Assembly (NCBI GenBank): GCA_003209955.1
Contig: QCOD01000006.1
Location: 17,399 to 81,398, forward strand
Direction of reading: 5' to 3'
Length of the DNA stretch: 64,000 bases
Source of the DNA: OCS116 cluster bacterium AG-430-B22
Lineage (GTDB): Bacteria; Pseudomonadota; Alphaproteobacteria; MED-G09
In this document: in pieces, positions 52,220-62,769 of the stretch
How positions within the stretch are numbered: the first letter of the stretch is position 1
How the letters are laid out: each line of letters begins with the position of its first letter
The notes under the pieces: model-generated
Told to the model about the DNA's origin: nothing
The model's input: the letters and a program-made list of their open reading frames with translations, nothing else
Database searches by the model: none
Translations under genes and position numbers: made by a program

Positions 52220-53266
52220 ATGAATCAAAATAAGATAAATATAGCTGTTCTCGGTGCATCAGGTTATACAGGTGGTGATTTAATTAAAATATTATTAAAT
52301 CATAATTATGTTAATATTTCTGCTCTAAGCGCTAACTCTAAATTAGGTATGAATCCTTCTAATGTTCATGCCTCATTATTTAATGCTCAGTTACCAGATT
52401 TTGTAAGTCTTGATGAAATAGATTTTACTCAAATTGATTTGGTTATATCAGGTTTACCGCATAACAATTTACATAATATTATCAATAATATACCAAATAA
52501 ATGTAAAGTAATAGATATGTCTGCTGATTTCAGATTTTCTGATGTTAATATATACAACCAATATTATGAAACTTCACATAATTCATCTGAATTACTTAGC
52601 GAAACAACATATGGTTTGTCAGAAATTTTTAGGGACTCTATAAAAGAATCTAGAATTGTTGCTTGCCCAGGTTGTTATCCTACTGCAGTTCTATTATCAA
52701 TTTTACCACTTATTAAAGAGAATATTATTTCTCTAGAAGACATTATTGTTGACGCTAAGTCAGGTGTTTCGGGTGCAGGTAGGGGTAATAAAGAAGAGCT
52801 AATGTTCTCAGAGATCTCAGAAAGTATGAAACCATACAATATTGCAAAACATAGACATACGCCTGAAATTGAACAAATTATTAGGAATATAAGCGGTAAA
52901 GAAATAAAAATAAATTTTACACCACATTTAATTCCAATAAATAGAGGGGAATTGGTAACTATATATTTAAAGACAATTAATGGATCTAAAGCAAAAGAAG
53001 CAATTTCTTGTTTAAATTCTTATTATAAAGAAGATGCTTATGTTCATATTTCAAATCAAGGTATTCCATCTGAAACCTCTAAGGTGAGAGGTTCAAATAA
53101 TTGTTTAATTTCTATTTTTGATGATAGAATTGATGAAAGAATTATAATATCGACTTCAATAGATAATTTAATAAAAGGTTCAGCTGGTCAAGCAATTCAA
53201 AATATGAATATTATGTTCGATTTTGATGAGAGTGAAGGTTTAGCTAGTTTTGGTATGTACCCATAA
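52220..53266 (+). CDS. argC: N-acetyl-gamma-glutamyl-phosphate reductase
   Basis: VLGASGYTGGDLIKILLNH; VACPGCYPTAVLLSILPL. Confidence 0.96.
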   Translation: MNQNKINIAVLGASGYTGGDLIKILLNHNYVNISALSANSKLGMNPSNVHASLFNAQLPDFVSLDEIDFTQIDLVISGLPHNNLHNIINNIPNKCKVIDMSADFRFSDVNIYNQYYETSHNSSELLSETTYGLSEIFRDSIKESRIVACPGCYPTAVLLSILPLIKENIISLEDIIVDAKSGVSGAGRGNKEELMFSEISESMKPYNIAKHRHTPEIEQIIRNISGKEIKINFTPHLIPINRGELVTIYLKTINGSKAKEAISCLNSYYKEDAYVHISNQGIPSETSKVRGSNNCLISIFDDRIDERIIISTSIDNLIKGSAGQAIQNMNIMFDFDESEGLASFGMYP

Positions 53267-53274
53267 GTAAGAAA

Positions 53275-53481
53275 ATGAAATCTCTTTTTTTAATATTTTT
53301 TTGTATTTTTTTGATTTCTTGTGGAACAAGAGAGACAATAAAAAAAAAGTATCTATATAGTGAAACAGTTATGCAGTTGTTAAGTGATCAAGAATATTAT
53401 GACCTTGATAAAAATGCAAAATGGCCAAGTAATGATAATAATTTCTGCTATATAAGTAGTGATAAAAAAGTTGTGAATTAA
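53275..53481 (+). CDS. Small putative lipoprotein
   Basis: MKSLFLIFFCIFLISCGTRE lipobox. Confidence 0.6.
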   Translation: MKSLFLIFFCIFLISCGTRETIKKKYLYSETVMQLLSDQEYYDLDKNAKWPSNDNNFCYISSDKKVVN

Positions 53482-53486
53482 TTAGT

Positions 53487-54659
53487 ATGAAAAAGCTTGA
53501 AAAATTAGATAGGCTTCCCCCTTATGTTTTTGCAGAAGTCAACCGCATTAAAGATGATGCTCGCTCTAAGGGGAAGGATATTATTGATTTTGGTATGGGT
53601 AATCCTGACTCACCAACACCTAAGCATATAGTTGATAAATTAATAGAAGCTGTACAAGATCCAAAATCTCATCGTTATTCTTCATCTAAGGGGATATCTG
53701 GGCTAAGAAAAGCACAAGCAGAATATTACGAAAGGAGGTTTAATGTTAAGTTAAATTATGAAACAGAAGTAGTTGCCACTCTTGGTTCTAAAGAGGGCTT
53801 AGCAAATATGGCTCAAGTATTAAGTGTCCCAAGTGACACATTTTTAGTTCCTAACCCGGCATATCCAATTCATGCTTTTGGTTTCATTATATCAGGTGCA
53901 AATTTAATTCATTATCGTATTAATGAAGAAATTGATTTGATGACTGAAATAGCTGAAAAAGTTGAATCATCAAAATATCCTGTAAAAGCTATTGTTATAA
54001 ATTTTCCATCAAATCCTACCGCTCGTATCTGCAGTAGAGATTTTTATAAAGAAATTGTTTTATACGCCATAAAAAAAGATATTATACTTTTATCTGACCT
54101 AGCTTATTCAGAAATTTATTTTAATGAAGATGATAAGCCAACATCTATTTTAGAGATAGATGGCGCAAAAGATGTAGCTGTTGAATTTACTTCAATGTCT
54201 AAAACTTTTTCTATGCCAGGTTGGAGAATGGGCTTTGCAGTTGGAAATGAATATTTAATTTCAGCTCTTACAAGAATAAAATCTTATCTTGACTATGGAG
54301 CTTTTACGCCAATTCAGGTTGCTTCCGTTACTGCTTTGAATAGCGATGAAAAATTTATTGATGACATAAGAATGGTATACAAAGAGAGAAGAGACATATT
54401 AATTGAATCATTTTCTAATGCTGGATGGGATATACCTGCTCCAAAAGCAACTATGTTTGCTTGGTCGCCAATTCCAGAAAAATATAAGGAAATGACTTCT
54501 TTGGAATTTTCAAAATTACTTTTAGAAAAAGCTGATATTGCTGTTTCACCAGGTTTAGGTTTTGGCGAATATGGAGAAGGTTTTGTTAGATTATCAATGG
54601 TAGAGAATGAACAAAGAGTTCGCCAAGCCGCAAGAAACCTTAGAAAATTAATGAAATGA
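53487..54659 (+). CDS. Class I/II aminotransferase (AlaC / LL-DAP-aminotransferase-like)
   Basis: DFGMGNPDSPTPKHIVDKL; SMSKTFSMPGWRMGFAVGN; next to hom. Confidence 0.92.
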   Translation: MKKLEKLDRLPPYVFAEVNRIKDDARSKGKDIIDFGMGNPDSPTPKHIVDKLIEAVQDPKSHRYSSSKGISGLRKAQAEYYERRFNVKLNYETEVVATLGSKEGLANMAQVLSVPSDTFLVPNPAYPIHAFGFIISGANLIHYRINEEIDLMTEIAEKVESSKYPVKAIVINFPSNPTARICSRDFYKEIVLYAIKKDIILLSDLAYSEIYFNEDDKPTSILEIDGAKDVAVEFTSMSKTFSMPGWRMGFAVGNEYLISALTRIKSYLDYGAFTPIQVASVTALNSDEKFIDDIRMVYKERRDILIESFSNAGWDIPAPKATMFAWSPIPEKYKEMTSLEFSKLLLEKADIAVSPGLGFGEYGEGFVRLSMVENEQRVRQAARNLRKLMK

Positions 54660-55960
54660 CGAAAGAATTGAATATTGGAATTGTTGGTCTAGGAACCGTA
54701 GGTTCGGGTGTAATCAAAAGTATTGAAAAGAACAGAAGCTATTTTAAAAATAATTATAATGTTGAGTTTAATATTCTAGGTATATCAGCAAATTCTAAGA
54801 ATAAAGAAAGATCATTTAATGTTTCAAATTATAAATGGTTTGATAACCCATTAGATATTATTAGTGAAAACAATATTGATACAGTAATTGAGTTAATAGG
54901 TGGTGAAGATGGTTTGGCTTATGATTTAGCAATAAATTCTTTAAAAAATGATAAAAATTTTATAACTGCAAACAAAGCATTAATTTCTAAACATGGAGAG
55001 GAATTATCAATTCTTACTGAAAAACATAAAAATTTTTTTGGTTTTGAGGCTTCTGTAGCAGGAGGAATTCCAATAATTAAAACCCTTAAAGAAAGTCTTA
55101 TTTTAAATGAAATTAGAAAGATTTATGCAATTTTAAACGGTACTTCAAATTATATTCTATCAAATATGGGTAAATTAAATATAAGTTTTGATGTTGCTCT
55201 TAAAGATGCTCAAGATAAAGGTTATGCTGAATCTGATCCTACTCTTGATATCAATGGTGAGGATTCTGCTCACAAATTATCAATTTTAAATTCTATAATT
55301 TTTTCTGAAATACCATCTTTTAAAAGTATTCATATTAGAGGAATAGAAAATATAGATCTTATAGACCACCATTACTCATCTGAATTTGGATATAATATAA
55401 GACTAATTGCTTTATCACAAATTACAGATAATGGCGTTTATAAAGAAGTAACACCTATGTTAGTAGATAAGGATAGTTCTTTAGGAAGAGTTGATGAGGC
55501 AAATAACATAATAAAGATAATTGGACAAGAAAGTGGAGATGTTGTTTTAGAAGGACAAGGCGCAGGAGAAGGGCCAACTTCTTCATCAGTTATTTCTGAT
55601 TTAATCGATTGTGCTACAGGCTCGAAATTATATTTATTTAGTAAATCACATTCCGAATTATCAAATAGTACAGATAAAATTTCATCAGAAGAAAGAGCAT
55701 ATTATTTGAGGTTTTTTTTAAAAGATCAAAAAGGTTCTATGTCTAATTTAACTAAACTTTTAAGCGATAGTAATATTTCTTTGGATAAGATAATTCAAAA
55801 GGACGAAAATAATAATAATAATAAAGATAACTTTAAGCCAGTGATCATGATCACATATCCTGTGAAAAAAGATGAAATTGATTCATTAATTGATATATTA
55901 AGTAGTTCAGATATTGTATCTTCTGTACCACTGCATATGCCAATTTTAGTTAAGGGTTGA
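54656..55960 (+). CDS. hom: Homoserine dehydrogenase
   Basis: IGIVGLGTVGSGVIKSI; FEASVAGGIPIIKTL; LNGTSNYILSNM. Confidence 0.96.
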   Translation: MTKELNIGIVGLGTVGSGVIKSIEKNRSYFKNNYNVEFNILGISANSKNKERSFNVSNYKWFDNPLDIISENNIDTVIELIGGEDGLAYDLAINSLKNDKNFITANKALISKHGEELSILTEKHKNFFGFEASVAGGIPIIKTLKESLILNEIRKIYAILNGTSNYILSNMGKLNISFDVALKDAQDKGYAESDPTLDINGEDSAHKLSILNSIIFSEIPSFKSIHIRGIENIDLIDHHYSSEFGYNIRLIALSQITDNGVYKEVTPMLVDKDSSLGRVDEANNIIKIIGQESGDVVLEGQGAGEGPTSSSVISDLIDCATGSKLYLFSKSHSELSNSTDKISSEERAYYLRFFLKDQKGSMSNLTKLLSDSNISLDKIIQKDENNNNNKDNFKPVIMITYPVKKDEIDSLIDILSSSDIVSSVPLHMPILVKG

Positions 55961-55963
55961 AAA

Positions 55964-56938
55964 ATGTCAGATGAAATATTAGATAGAGTACTCACTCTTG
56001 AGCTTGTTAGAGTTACGGAACGTGCTGCTGTAGCTGCATCATATCTTGTTGGAAGAGGTAACGAAAAAGATGCTGATCAAGCAGCTGTTGATGCAATGCG
56101 TAAAGAATTAAATCAACTTGATATTGATGGAGAAGTTGTAATAGGTGAGGGCGAGAGAGATGAGGCGCCTATGCTTTTTATAGGTGAAAAAGTTGGAAGT
56201 GGAAAAGGGCCTAAAGTTGATATAGCTCTTGATCCATTAGAAGGCACGACACTTACAGCGAAAGGTCAAGCTGATGCGTTAACAACGATAGCGATGGCAG
56301 AAAAAGGTTCATTACTGAATGCTCCCGATGTTTACATGCAAAAAATTGCAATTGGCCCTGGTTGCCCAGATAATCTTATTTCGCTTGAAGAAGATCCTGA
56401 AAAAAATGTTACAGAGCTTAGTAAAGCTCTTAATAAACCTATTGAGCAAATAACAGTTTGCGTGCTTGATAGACCAAGGCATGATAATTTAATTGAATCC
56501 TTAAGATCTGTTGGTGCAAAAGTAAGATTAATACAAGATGGAGATATTGCTGGAGTAATCCATACAACCGAAAAATCTACTGGCATTGATATGTATATGG
56601 GTATCGGAGGTGCTCCTGAAGGTGTTTTAGCTGCTGCTGCTCTTCGTTGTATTGGTGGTCAAATGCAAACTAAATTAGTATTGGAAGATCAAGAAAAGAA
56701 AGATAGAGCATCAAGGTTAGGAATAACAGATTTTGATAAAATTTATAATCTTGATGATATGGTAACAGGAGATGCATTATTTGCAGCAACTGGTGTTACT
56801 AATGGTTCCATATTATCGGGGATTGAAATTAATACCGGGATATGGACACATACAATTGTCATGCGTTCATCTTCTAAAACTATTCGTTGGATTACTGCTC
56901 ATCATCAAAATATAGATAAATTTAATTCACAAGATTAA
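55964..56938 (+). CDS. glpX: Class II fructose-1,6-bisphosphatase
   Basis: VIGEGERDEAPMLFIGEKVG; DIALDPLEGTTLTAKG. Confidence 0.96.
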   Translation: MSDEILDRVLTLELVRVTERAAVAASYLVGRGNEKDADQAAVDAMRKELNQLDIDGEVVIGEGERDEAPMLFIGEKVGSGKGPKVDIALDPLEGTTLTAKGQADALTTIAMAEKGSLLNAPDVYMQKIAIGPGCPDNLISLEEDPEKNVTELSKALNKPIEQITVCVLDRPRHDNLIESLRSVGAKVRLIQDGDIAGVIHTTEKSTGIDMYMGIGGAPEGVLAAAALRCIGGQMQTKLVLEDQEKKDRASRLGITDFDKIYNLDDMVTGDALFAATGVTNGSILSGIEINTGIWTHTIVMRSSSKTIRWITAHHQNIDKFNSQD

Positions 56939-56940
56939 TA

Positions 56941-58725
56941 ATGAACAAAAGTCTTCTGACCATTGAAAAAAGATCATCAATTAATGGCACTTTTTGGAAG
57001 AAGCGTCTAATTGATGATGACATAAATCTTAATAAAACATCTGATTCAAAGCTTAACAGTATTTTAGAAACTATTTTATTTGGAAGAAATATTAAAAAAG
57101 AAGATTTTAATGATTTCTTGGATCCCAAGGTAAATAATCTAATAATTGATCCTATAGAATTAGTTGATATGGATATTGCTATAAAAGAAATTACATTAGC
57201 AATGACTGATAATAAAAAGATAGGAATTATTGGTGATTATGATGTTGATGGAACGACATCTTCTTCCTTATTAAAGAATTTTTTTGACCATTATAATGTT
57301 ATTTCTGATGTCTATATTCCAGATAGACTAAAAGATGGTTATGGACCAAATATTTTTGCATTTGATCAATTTATCGAAAAAGGAATTGATACAGTAATTA
57401 CAGTTGATTGCGGATCTGCATCAATTAAACCTTTAGACTACGCTAAAAAGAATGGTATTAAGGTTATTATTATTGATCATCATAAAGTTGATAATGTTCT
57501 TCCAGATTGTTTTGCTCATATTAATCCTACAAGAAAAGATGATAAATCTAATTTAAATCATTTGGCAGCTGTTGGTTTAACATTTTTATTTATTGTTGCC
57601 CTAAGAAGAGCATTAAGAAATGTAAAGGAATTTAATAGTATTAATGAACCAAATTTAAAAAAATATCTTGATATAGTAGCGTTAGGCACAATTTGTGATG
57701 TTGTCCAACTAAAGTCATTAAATCGAGCCTTTGTTAAAGAGGGTTTAAAAATAATTAATAATACAGATAAATTAGGAATCAAAAGCTTATGTTCTGTTAC
57801 CGGAATTAAGGATATTGATGTTTATGAGCTTGGTTATATTCTTGGACCAAGAATTAATGCTGCTGGTAGAACAGGATCGCCTGAGTTAGGTTTCAGACTT
57901 TTAACTTCAGATAATAATGATGAAACAAATGCCATAGCTGATAAATTAAATGAACTTAATAAAGAAAGACAAAATATTGAAAAGAAAGTTTTAGATCAAT
58001 CTTTAGAAAAGATAGAAAATTATATGAAAGAAAATGGTCTAAATGATTACCCGAGTTCAATATTTGTTTCTAATGATAATTGGCATTTAGGAGTTTTGGG
58101 AATAGTTGCAAGTCGGTTAAAAGATAAATTCCATCGACCGTCATTTGTAATATCTGCTAATGAAGACTTATGTACTGCCTCTGCAAGGTCATTACCAGGA
58201 ATAGATATTGGTAAAATAATATTAGATGGCGTTAATCAAGGGATTCTTTTATCTGGTGGTGGTCATGCAATGGCAGGTGGATTTAGTTTACATAAAAATA
58301 AGATAGAGGAATTTAATAAATTTTGTGATTATAAAATTTTGGAATTAGATAAAGATATTCTTACAAAAAAGACTCAAAAATATGATGACATACTTGATGG
58401 TGTTGAAATTGACAGAAATTTTTATGAATTTATAAATAAAGCATCACCATATGGACAAGGTAATCCAGAGCCCAGATTTATTGTACCTAATGCTGAAATT
58501 GAATTTTGTAAAGTTGTAGGAAAGGGGCATTTAAAACTTAAAATTTCTGGTAATAATTTTAAAAATTTAGATGGTATCGCATTTAATGCTAAAGGAACCC
58601 CTTTAGGTAATTTGATAACAAGTCATTCCGGTAGTTTAATTCATTTTATTGGTGTAATTAGAAAAAATGATTGGCAAGACTTTAAGGGTATACAATTGCA
58701 AATATTTGATGCATTTATAGCCTAG
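56941..58725 (+). CDS. recJ: Single-stranded-DNA-specific exonuclease RecJ
   Basis: IIGDYDVDGTTSSSLL; IIDHHKVDNVLPDCFAHINP; GHAMAGGFSL. Confidence 0.96.
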   Translation: MNKSLLTIEKRSSINGTFWKKRLIDDDINLNKTSDSKLNSILETILFGRNIKKEDFNDFLDPKVNNLIIDPIELVDMDIAIKEITLAMTDNKKIGIIGDYDVDGTTSSSLLKNFFDHYNVISDVYIPDRLKDGYGPNIFAFDQFIEKGIDTVITVDCGSASIKPLDYAKKNGIKVIIIDHHKVDNVLPDCFAHINPTRKDDKSNLNHLAAVGLTFLFIVALRRALRNVKEFNSINEPNLKKYLDIVALGTICDVVQLKSLNRAFVKEGLKIINNTDKLGIKSLCSVTGIKDIDVYELGYILGPRINAAGRTGSPELGFRLLTSDNNDETNAIADKLNELNKERQNIEKKVLDQSLEKIENYMKENGLNDYPSSIFVSNDNWHLGVLGIVASRLKDKFHRPSFVISANEDLCTASARSLPGIDIGKIILDGVNQGILLSGGGHAMAGGFSLHKNKIEEFNKFCDYKILELDKDILTKKTQKYDDILDGVEIDRNFYEFINKASPYGQGNPEPRFIVPNAEIEFCKVVGKGHLKLKISGNNFKNLDGIAFNAKGTPLGNLITSHSGSLIHFIGVIRKNDWQDFKGIQLQIFDAFIA

Positions 58726-58761
58726 ATTCGTTAATAATTTTTCGATATAAAGATATAGCGC

Positions 58762-58836
58762 GGTCCCTTCGTCTATCGGTTAGGACGCCAGGTTTTCAAC
58801 CTGGAAAGAGGGGTTCGATTCCCCTAGGGACTGCCA
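58762..58836 (+). tRNA. tRNA-Glu (anticodon TTC), CCA encoded
   Basis: GGTCCCTTCGTCTATCGGTTAGGACGCCAGGTTTTCAACCTGGAAAGAGGGGTTCGATTCCCCTAGGGACTGCCA. Confidence 0.97.
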
Positions 58837-58871
58837 TTTCAAATAAATGATAATAAAAAAAGGTTTTAATT

Positions 58872-60023
58872 ATGGTTGATGGTTATTCAGATTCAAAGTT
58901 TGATAAATTAAGAGCTGCATTCGAAAAAAATTTCCATGATGAGCTTGATATAGGTTCGTCTTTAGGCGTTAGTCTTAATGGTGAAGTAGTTGTAAATTTG
59001 TGGGGTGGTTATAAAGATAAAGACCTTAAAAATAAATGGAAAGAGGACACTATAATTAATGTTTGGTCTAGCACTAAAAATAAGGCATCATTATGTGCTT
59101 TATTACTTTTTGAAAGAGGATTGTTAGATTTTGATGCTCCGGTAGTTGAGTATTGGCCTGATTTTTTAGAAAATGGTAAAGAAAATATTCTTGTCAAAAA
59201 TATTATGAGTCACACATCCGGTTTATCTGGTTGGGAGGAATCAATAGATTACAAAGATTATTACAATTGGGATAAATTATGTTCTTTATTGGCCCAACAA
59301 GAACCTTTTTGGGAACCTGGAAGTAAAGTGGGGTATCATTCGATAACTGTCGGTTACTTAATCGGTGAAATTGTAAGAAGAATTACAGGAAAGACTATAG
59401 GTAAATTTTTTAAGGATGAGATAGCTAAACCTTTGAATAGTGACTTTCATATTGGTCTAGATAAAGAAAATTTTGATAGGGTAGCTAAAATATTCATGCC
59501 TGGAGACCCTAGTACTGAGGATTTATTTGATGATATGGATGAAAACTCTCCAGCTTATAAAACAATGGCAAATGGTATATTACGAGCATCAGTTGCCAAT
59601 GAAGATAATTGGAGAAAAGCAGAAATACCAGCTGCAGGTGGTCATGGTAATGGCAAATCTATAGCTGAGTGCATGGGATTAATAGCAAATAATGGCGAGT
59701 CTAATGGTGTAAAGCTATTATCAGAAAAAAGTTTATCTAAAATTTTTGAAGAACAAATAATGGATCATGATTTAGTTTTAGATAGATTAGTTAGATGGGG
59801 CATAGGTTTTGGCTTACCTGTTAAAAATGATTCATGGATGGGGTATTTTAAAAATGATAAAACTTGTTATTGGACAGGATGGGGTGGATCGCTATCAATA
59901 GCCGATAAGCAAAATAACGTAGCCCTTGGTTACACTCCATTAAGAATGGAAGATGATGTATTTGGAGAGGAACGAACAAATAATATTGTAAGATCTTTTG
60001 TTGATTGCATAGATGAGTTATGA
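58872..60023 (+). CDS. Serine hydrolase / class C beta-lactamase family
   Basis: VWSSTKNKASLCALL (SxxK), MSHTSGLSGW, GGHGNGKSIAE. Confidence 0.9.
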   Translation: MVDGYSDSKFDKLRAAFEKNFHDELDIGSSLGVSLNGEVVVNLWGGYKDKDLKNKWKEDTIINVWSSTKNKASLCALLLFERGLLDFDAPVVEYWPDFLENGKENILVKNIMSHTSGLSGWEESIDYKDYYNWDKLCSLLAQQEPFWEPGSKVGYHSITVGYLIGEIVRRITGKTIGKFFKDEIAKPLNSDFHIGLDKENFDRVAKIFMPGDPSTEDLFDDMDENSPAYKTMANGILRASVANEDNWRKAEIPAAGGHGNGKSIAECMGLIANNGESNGVKLLSEKSLSKIFEEQIMDHDLVLDRLVRWGIGFGLPVKNDSWMGYFKNDKTCYWTGWGGSLSIADKQNNVALGYTPLRMEDDVFGEERTNNIVRSFVDCIDEL

Positions 60024-60065
60024 GTTTAATATGAAAAGAATTTTTATAACTTTTAATAATTTTTT

Positions 60066-60329
60066 TTATTTATGAGATAATTGCTTTCTATTTTTATAAT
60101 AACCTCTAAGCCCTATGTAAGTATGAATTATGTTCACTATTACAAAAGCATAGAGATCAAGAATAATAAACATCATTGCACCAGTGAATCTTCCGAGTGC
60201 AGTAACAATATAACCGCTAAGACGTGATTTTGGTTTGGTTGAACTTACAAGATATACGCCTAAAAGACTTATAACTACAATTACCCATTGACCATACCTG
60301 ACAATTTGTTCTGAGTATAAAAAATCCAT
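60066..60329 (-). CDS. Small membrane protein (CBU_0592-like)
   Basis: 87 aa, GQWVIVVISLLGVYLVSSTKPKSRLSGYIVTALGRFTGAMMFI. Confidence 0.55.
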   Translation of the reverse strand: MDFLYSEQIVRYGQWVIVVISLLGVYLVSSTKPKSRLSGYIVTALGRFTGAMMFIILDLYAFVIVNIIHTYIGLRGYYKNRKQLSHK

Positions 60330-60391
60330 TATTGATTCTCCAATATCTATAAATAATTTTTACGAGTAAATTTTTAAAAAAATAATTTGAT

Positions 60392-60670
60392 TTACATGAT
60401 TACCAATTGATCGGTAATTACAAACATTTCCACGCTGTCTTCTTCAATACCATCATTTGACATTGCTTTAGCAGTTTCTTCAGAGGTAAATATTTCATTA
60501 AATTTATCTAAATCATCAGTTTCAAAAATAGCTAATACAGAATTATTATCAGTCGCTCCCATATAAGCAATTGATACACCTTGGCTTTTAAATAATTCTC
60601 CATGTGTTTTAAATTCTTCTTTCCATTTATCTGAGTTTTCTACTTTTGCTCTCACTCCAACTAAAGGCAT
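60392..60670 (-). CDS. DUF3764-like small protein
   Basis: LVGVRAKVENSDKWKEEFKTHGELFKSQGVSIAYMGATDNNSVLAIFETDDLDKF. Confidence 0.65.
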   Translation of the reverse strand: MPLVGVRAKVENSDKWKEEFKTHGELFKSQGVSIAYMGATDNNSVLAIFETDDLDKFNEIFTSEETAKAMSNDGIEEDSVEMFVITDQLVIM

Positions 60671-60731
60671 ATTTTTACTCCATATTAAATTTGATTATGA
60701 CTCTATCAGTTATATAAGTTATAACAATAAA

Positions 60732-60809
60732 ATGTTTTTTCTAAGATTATTTGGTTGGACTATTGCTTGGTTAATTATAAGTTATTTAATCTATCTTCTT
60801 ATTATTTAA
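60732..60809 (+). CDS. 25-aa single-TM mini-protein
   Basis: MFFLRLFGWTIAWLIISYLIYLLII; no obvious SD; not in ORF track. Confidence 0.3.
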   Translation: MFFLRLFGWTIAWLIISYLIYLLII

Positions 60810-60821
60810 TCAAATTTATTA

Positions 60822-61436
60822 ATGTTTAAGTTAAAATACCATCTTTTACTTGTATCAATTATTCCATTTATAGCTATTCACTTATCATTCATTTTATCAG
60901 TTCAAAATGAATATTTATCTTTATGCAATCCTTATATTGATGGTTGTTATTCTATAAGTAGAGCTGCAAGACAGCCATCTTCAATAATTATTTTCAAAGT
61001 ACTTATGTTGATTTCTGCCTTATTCCTATTTTTTCTATGGCCTAGATTATTTAAACCAAATTATAATAAATTGTTAATTCTTATTGGCAGACTGGGATCA
61101 TTATTTCTTATAGCTTATATAGTGGCTTTGGGGGAGGAGGGTTTCTTTTATGAAATAATGAGAAGGTTTGGTGTGTTTATTTTTTATATCTTTACCCTCA
61201 TTTCTCAATGGGTTTTTACTTTTAGTACACAGATGAGAATAAGAAGATTTTTTCTTAAAAATTTTTTAATAAATATTATTGTTTTTTTACAATTATTAGC
61301 TTTTTTATTGGCCATACCATTTTTTATATTCTTTAAGAATTATGGTTATATAGAAAATATTATCGAATGGTGGATAACTTTACTGATCACTCTTTGGTTT
61401 TTTATCAACTTCATTTATTATAAAAAAAATGATTAG
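60822..61436 (+). CDS. Polytopic membrane protein (Frag1/DRAM/Sfk1-like possible)
   Basis: Multiple TM segments; CNPYIDGCYSISRAARQPSS. Confidence 0.5.
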   Translation: MFKLKYHLLLVSIIPFIAIHLSFILSVQNEYLSLCNPYIDGCYSISRAARQPSSIIIFKVLMLISALFLFFLWPRLFKPNYNKLLILIGRLGSLFLIAYIVALGEEGFFYEIMRRFGVFIFYIFTLISQWVFTFSTQMRIRRFFLKNFLINIIVFLQLLAFLLAIPFFIFFKNYGYIENIIEWWITLLITLWFFINFIYYKKND

Positions 61437-62187
61437 TAAGGATGATATTAGAGATTTTAAAGATTACATTGATAGAAGTTCTAATATTGTAATCTTTACT
61501 GGAGCTGGGATATCTACAGAATCAGGTATTCCTGACTTTAGAAGTCCTGGAGGTATTTGGACTAAATTTAAACCTATAGATTTTTCAGAATTTATGGCAT
61601 CCGAAGAGGCTAGGGTAGAGTCTTGGAGAAGAAAATTTAATGTTGATAGTGAAATAAGCAATGCCAAACCTAATGCAGGTCATATTGCTATTTCTGAACT
61701 AGTTTTAAAAGGTAAAATAAAAAAAGTTATCACTCAAAATATTGATAACCTTCATCAAGAATCCGGTGTTCCATCTGATCAAGTAATAGAATTACACGGT
61801 AATACTACCTATGCTAAGTGCTTATCTTGTGAACAACGATATGAAATTGAGGATATAAAAAAACAATTCCTAGAGACAAATCAAGCTCCAATATGTGATA
61901 TTTGTGGGGGTATAGTTAAAACGGCGACTATATCTTTTGGCCAATCCATGCCTGAGAAAGAGATGATAGAATCTCAAAATGCAACTCTAAGTTGTGATTT
62001 ATTTATTGCTATAGGATCTTCTTTACAAGTTTATCCAGCTGCAGGATTTCCTATTCTTGCAAAACGTAATGGGTCTAAACTTATTATATTAAACAGGGAA
62101 CCAACTGATCTTGATGGATATGCTGATTTGATTTTGAATTACGAAATAGGTATTTTTATGAATGAGGTATTCTCATTAAATAATTGA
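61429..62187 (+). CDS. cobB: Sir2 family NAD-dependent deacylase
   Basis: GAGISTESGIPDFRSPGGIW; TQNIDNLHQESG; two CxxC zinc pairs. Confidence 0.95.
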   Translation: MISKDDIRDFKDYIDRSSNIVIFTGAGISTESGIPDFRSPGGIWTKFKPIDFSEFMASEEARVESWRRKFNVDSEISNAKPNAGHIAISELVLKGKIKKVITQNIDNLHQESGVPSDQVIELHGNTTYAKCLSCEQRYEIEDIKKQFLETNQAPICDICGGIVKTATISFGQSMPEKEMIESQNATLSCDLFIAIGSSLQVYPAAGFPILAKRNGSKLIILNREPTDLDGYADLILNYEIGIFMNEVFSLNN

Positions 62188-62190
62188 TTA

Positions 62191-62769
62191 TTATATATAA
62201 TCTTCTATTTTATCAAAATCTTTAAGAACTCCTTTTGAGGTCTTAACAGTAATAGGGTTATATTTTTTTATTATTGATTTAAGTCCGGTATCTCTATCTT
62301 CAGTATCAATATCCCTTAATATCATCTTTATGGTTTTTACAGGAAAAATAATTGGATTACCTATCTTTTTATAGCTTTCTGGTGTGCATATTTTTTTACA
62401 ATCAACACTTGTAAATTTATCAATTAAAAGATTTAAGTCGCTAGTTTTTACCAGTGGCATATCACCTAAACCAATTATTACACCAGTTGTTTGTTTTTGA
62501 ATATTGTGAATGGCAACTTTTATTGAAGAAAGTATTCCTTTAGAAAAGTCCTTATTATAATATGTAACTAAATTAAATTTTAAAGCTATCTGATTAATTT
62601 TGTCGCTTTCAAAGCCAGTTATAATATTATTGCAGTCAATATTTGAATCTAAGTAATTTTCGATAGTATGCTCAATTAGCGGTTTATTTTTATATTTTTT
62701 TGTAAGTTTATTTATTTTTCCAGTTCTTTTCGAAACCCCTGCAGCAAGAATAAATGACTCAATATGCAT
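62191..62769 (-). CDS. MobA/MocA-like nucleotidyltransferase (molybdenum cofactor)
   Basis: FILAAGVSKRTGKINKL; IIGLGDMPLVKTSDL; next to XdhC genes. Confidence 0.82.
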   Translation of the reverse strand: MHIESFILAAGVSKRTGKINKLTKKYKNKPLIEHTIENYLDSNIDCNNIITGFESDKINQIALKFNLVTYYNKDFSKGILSSIKVAIHNIQKQTTGVIIGLGDMPLVKTSDLNLLIDKFTSVDCKKICTPESYKKIGNPIIFPVKTIKMILRDIDTEDRDTGLKSIIKKYNPITVKTSKGVLKDFDKIEDYI

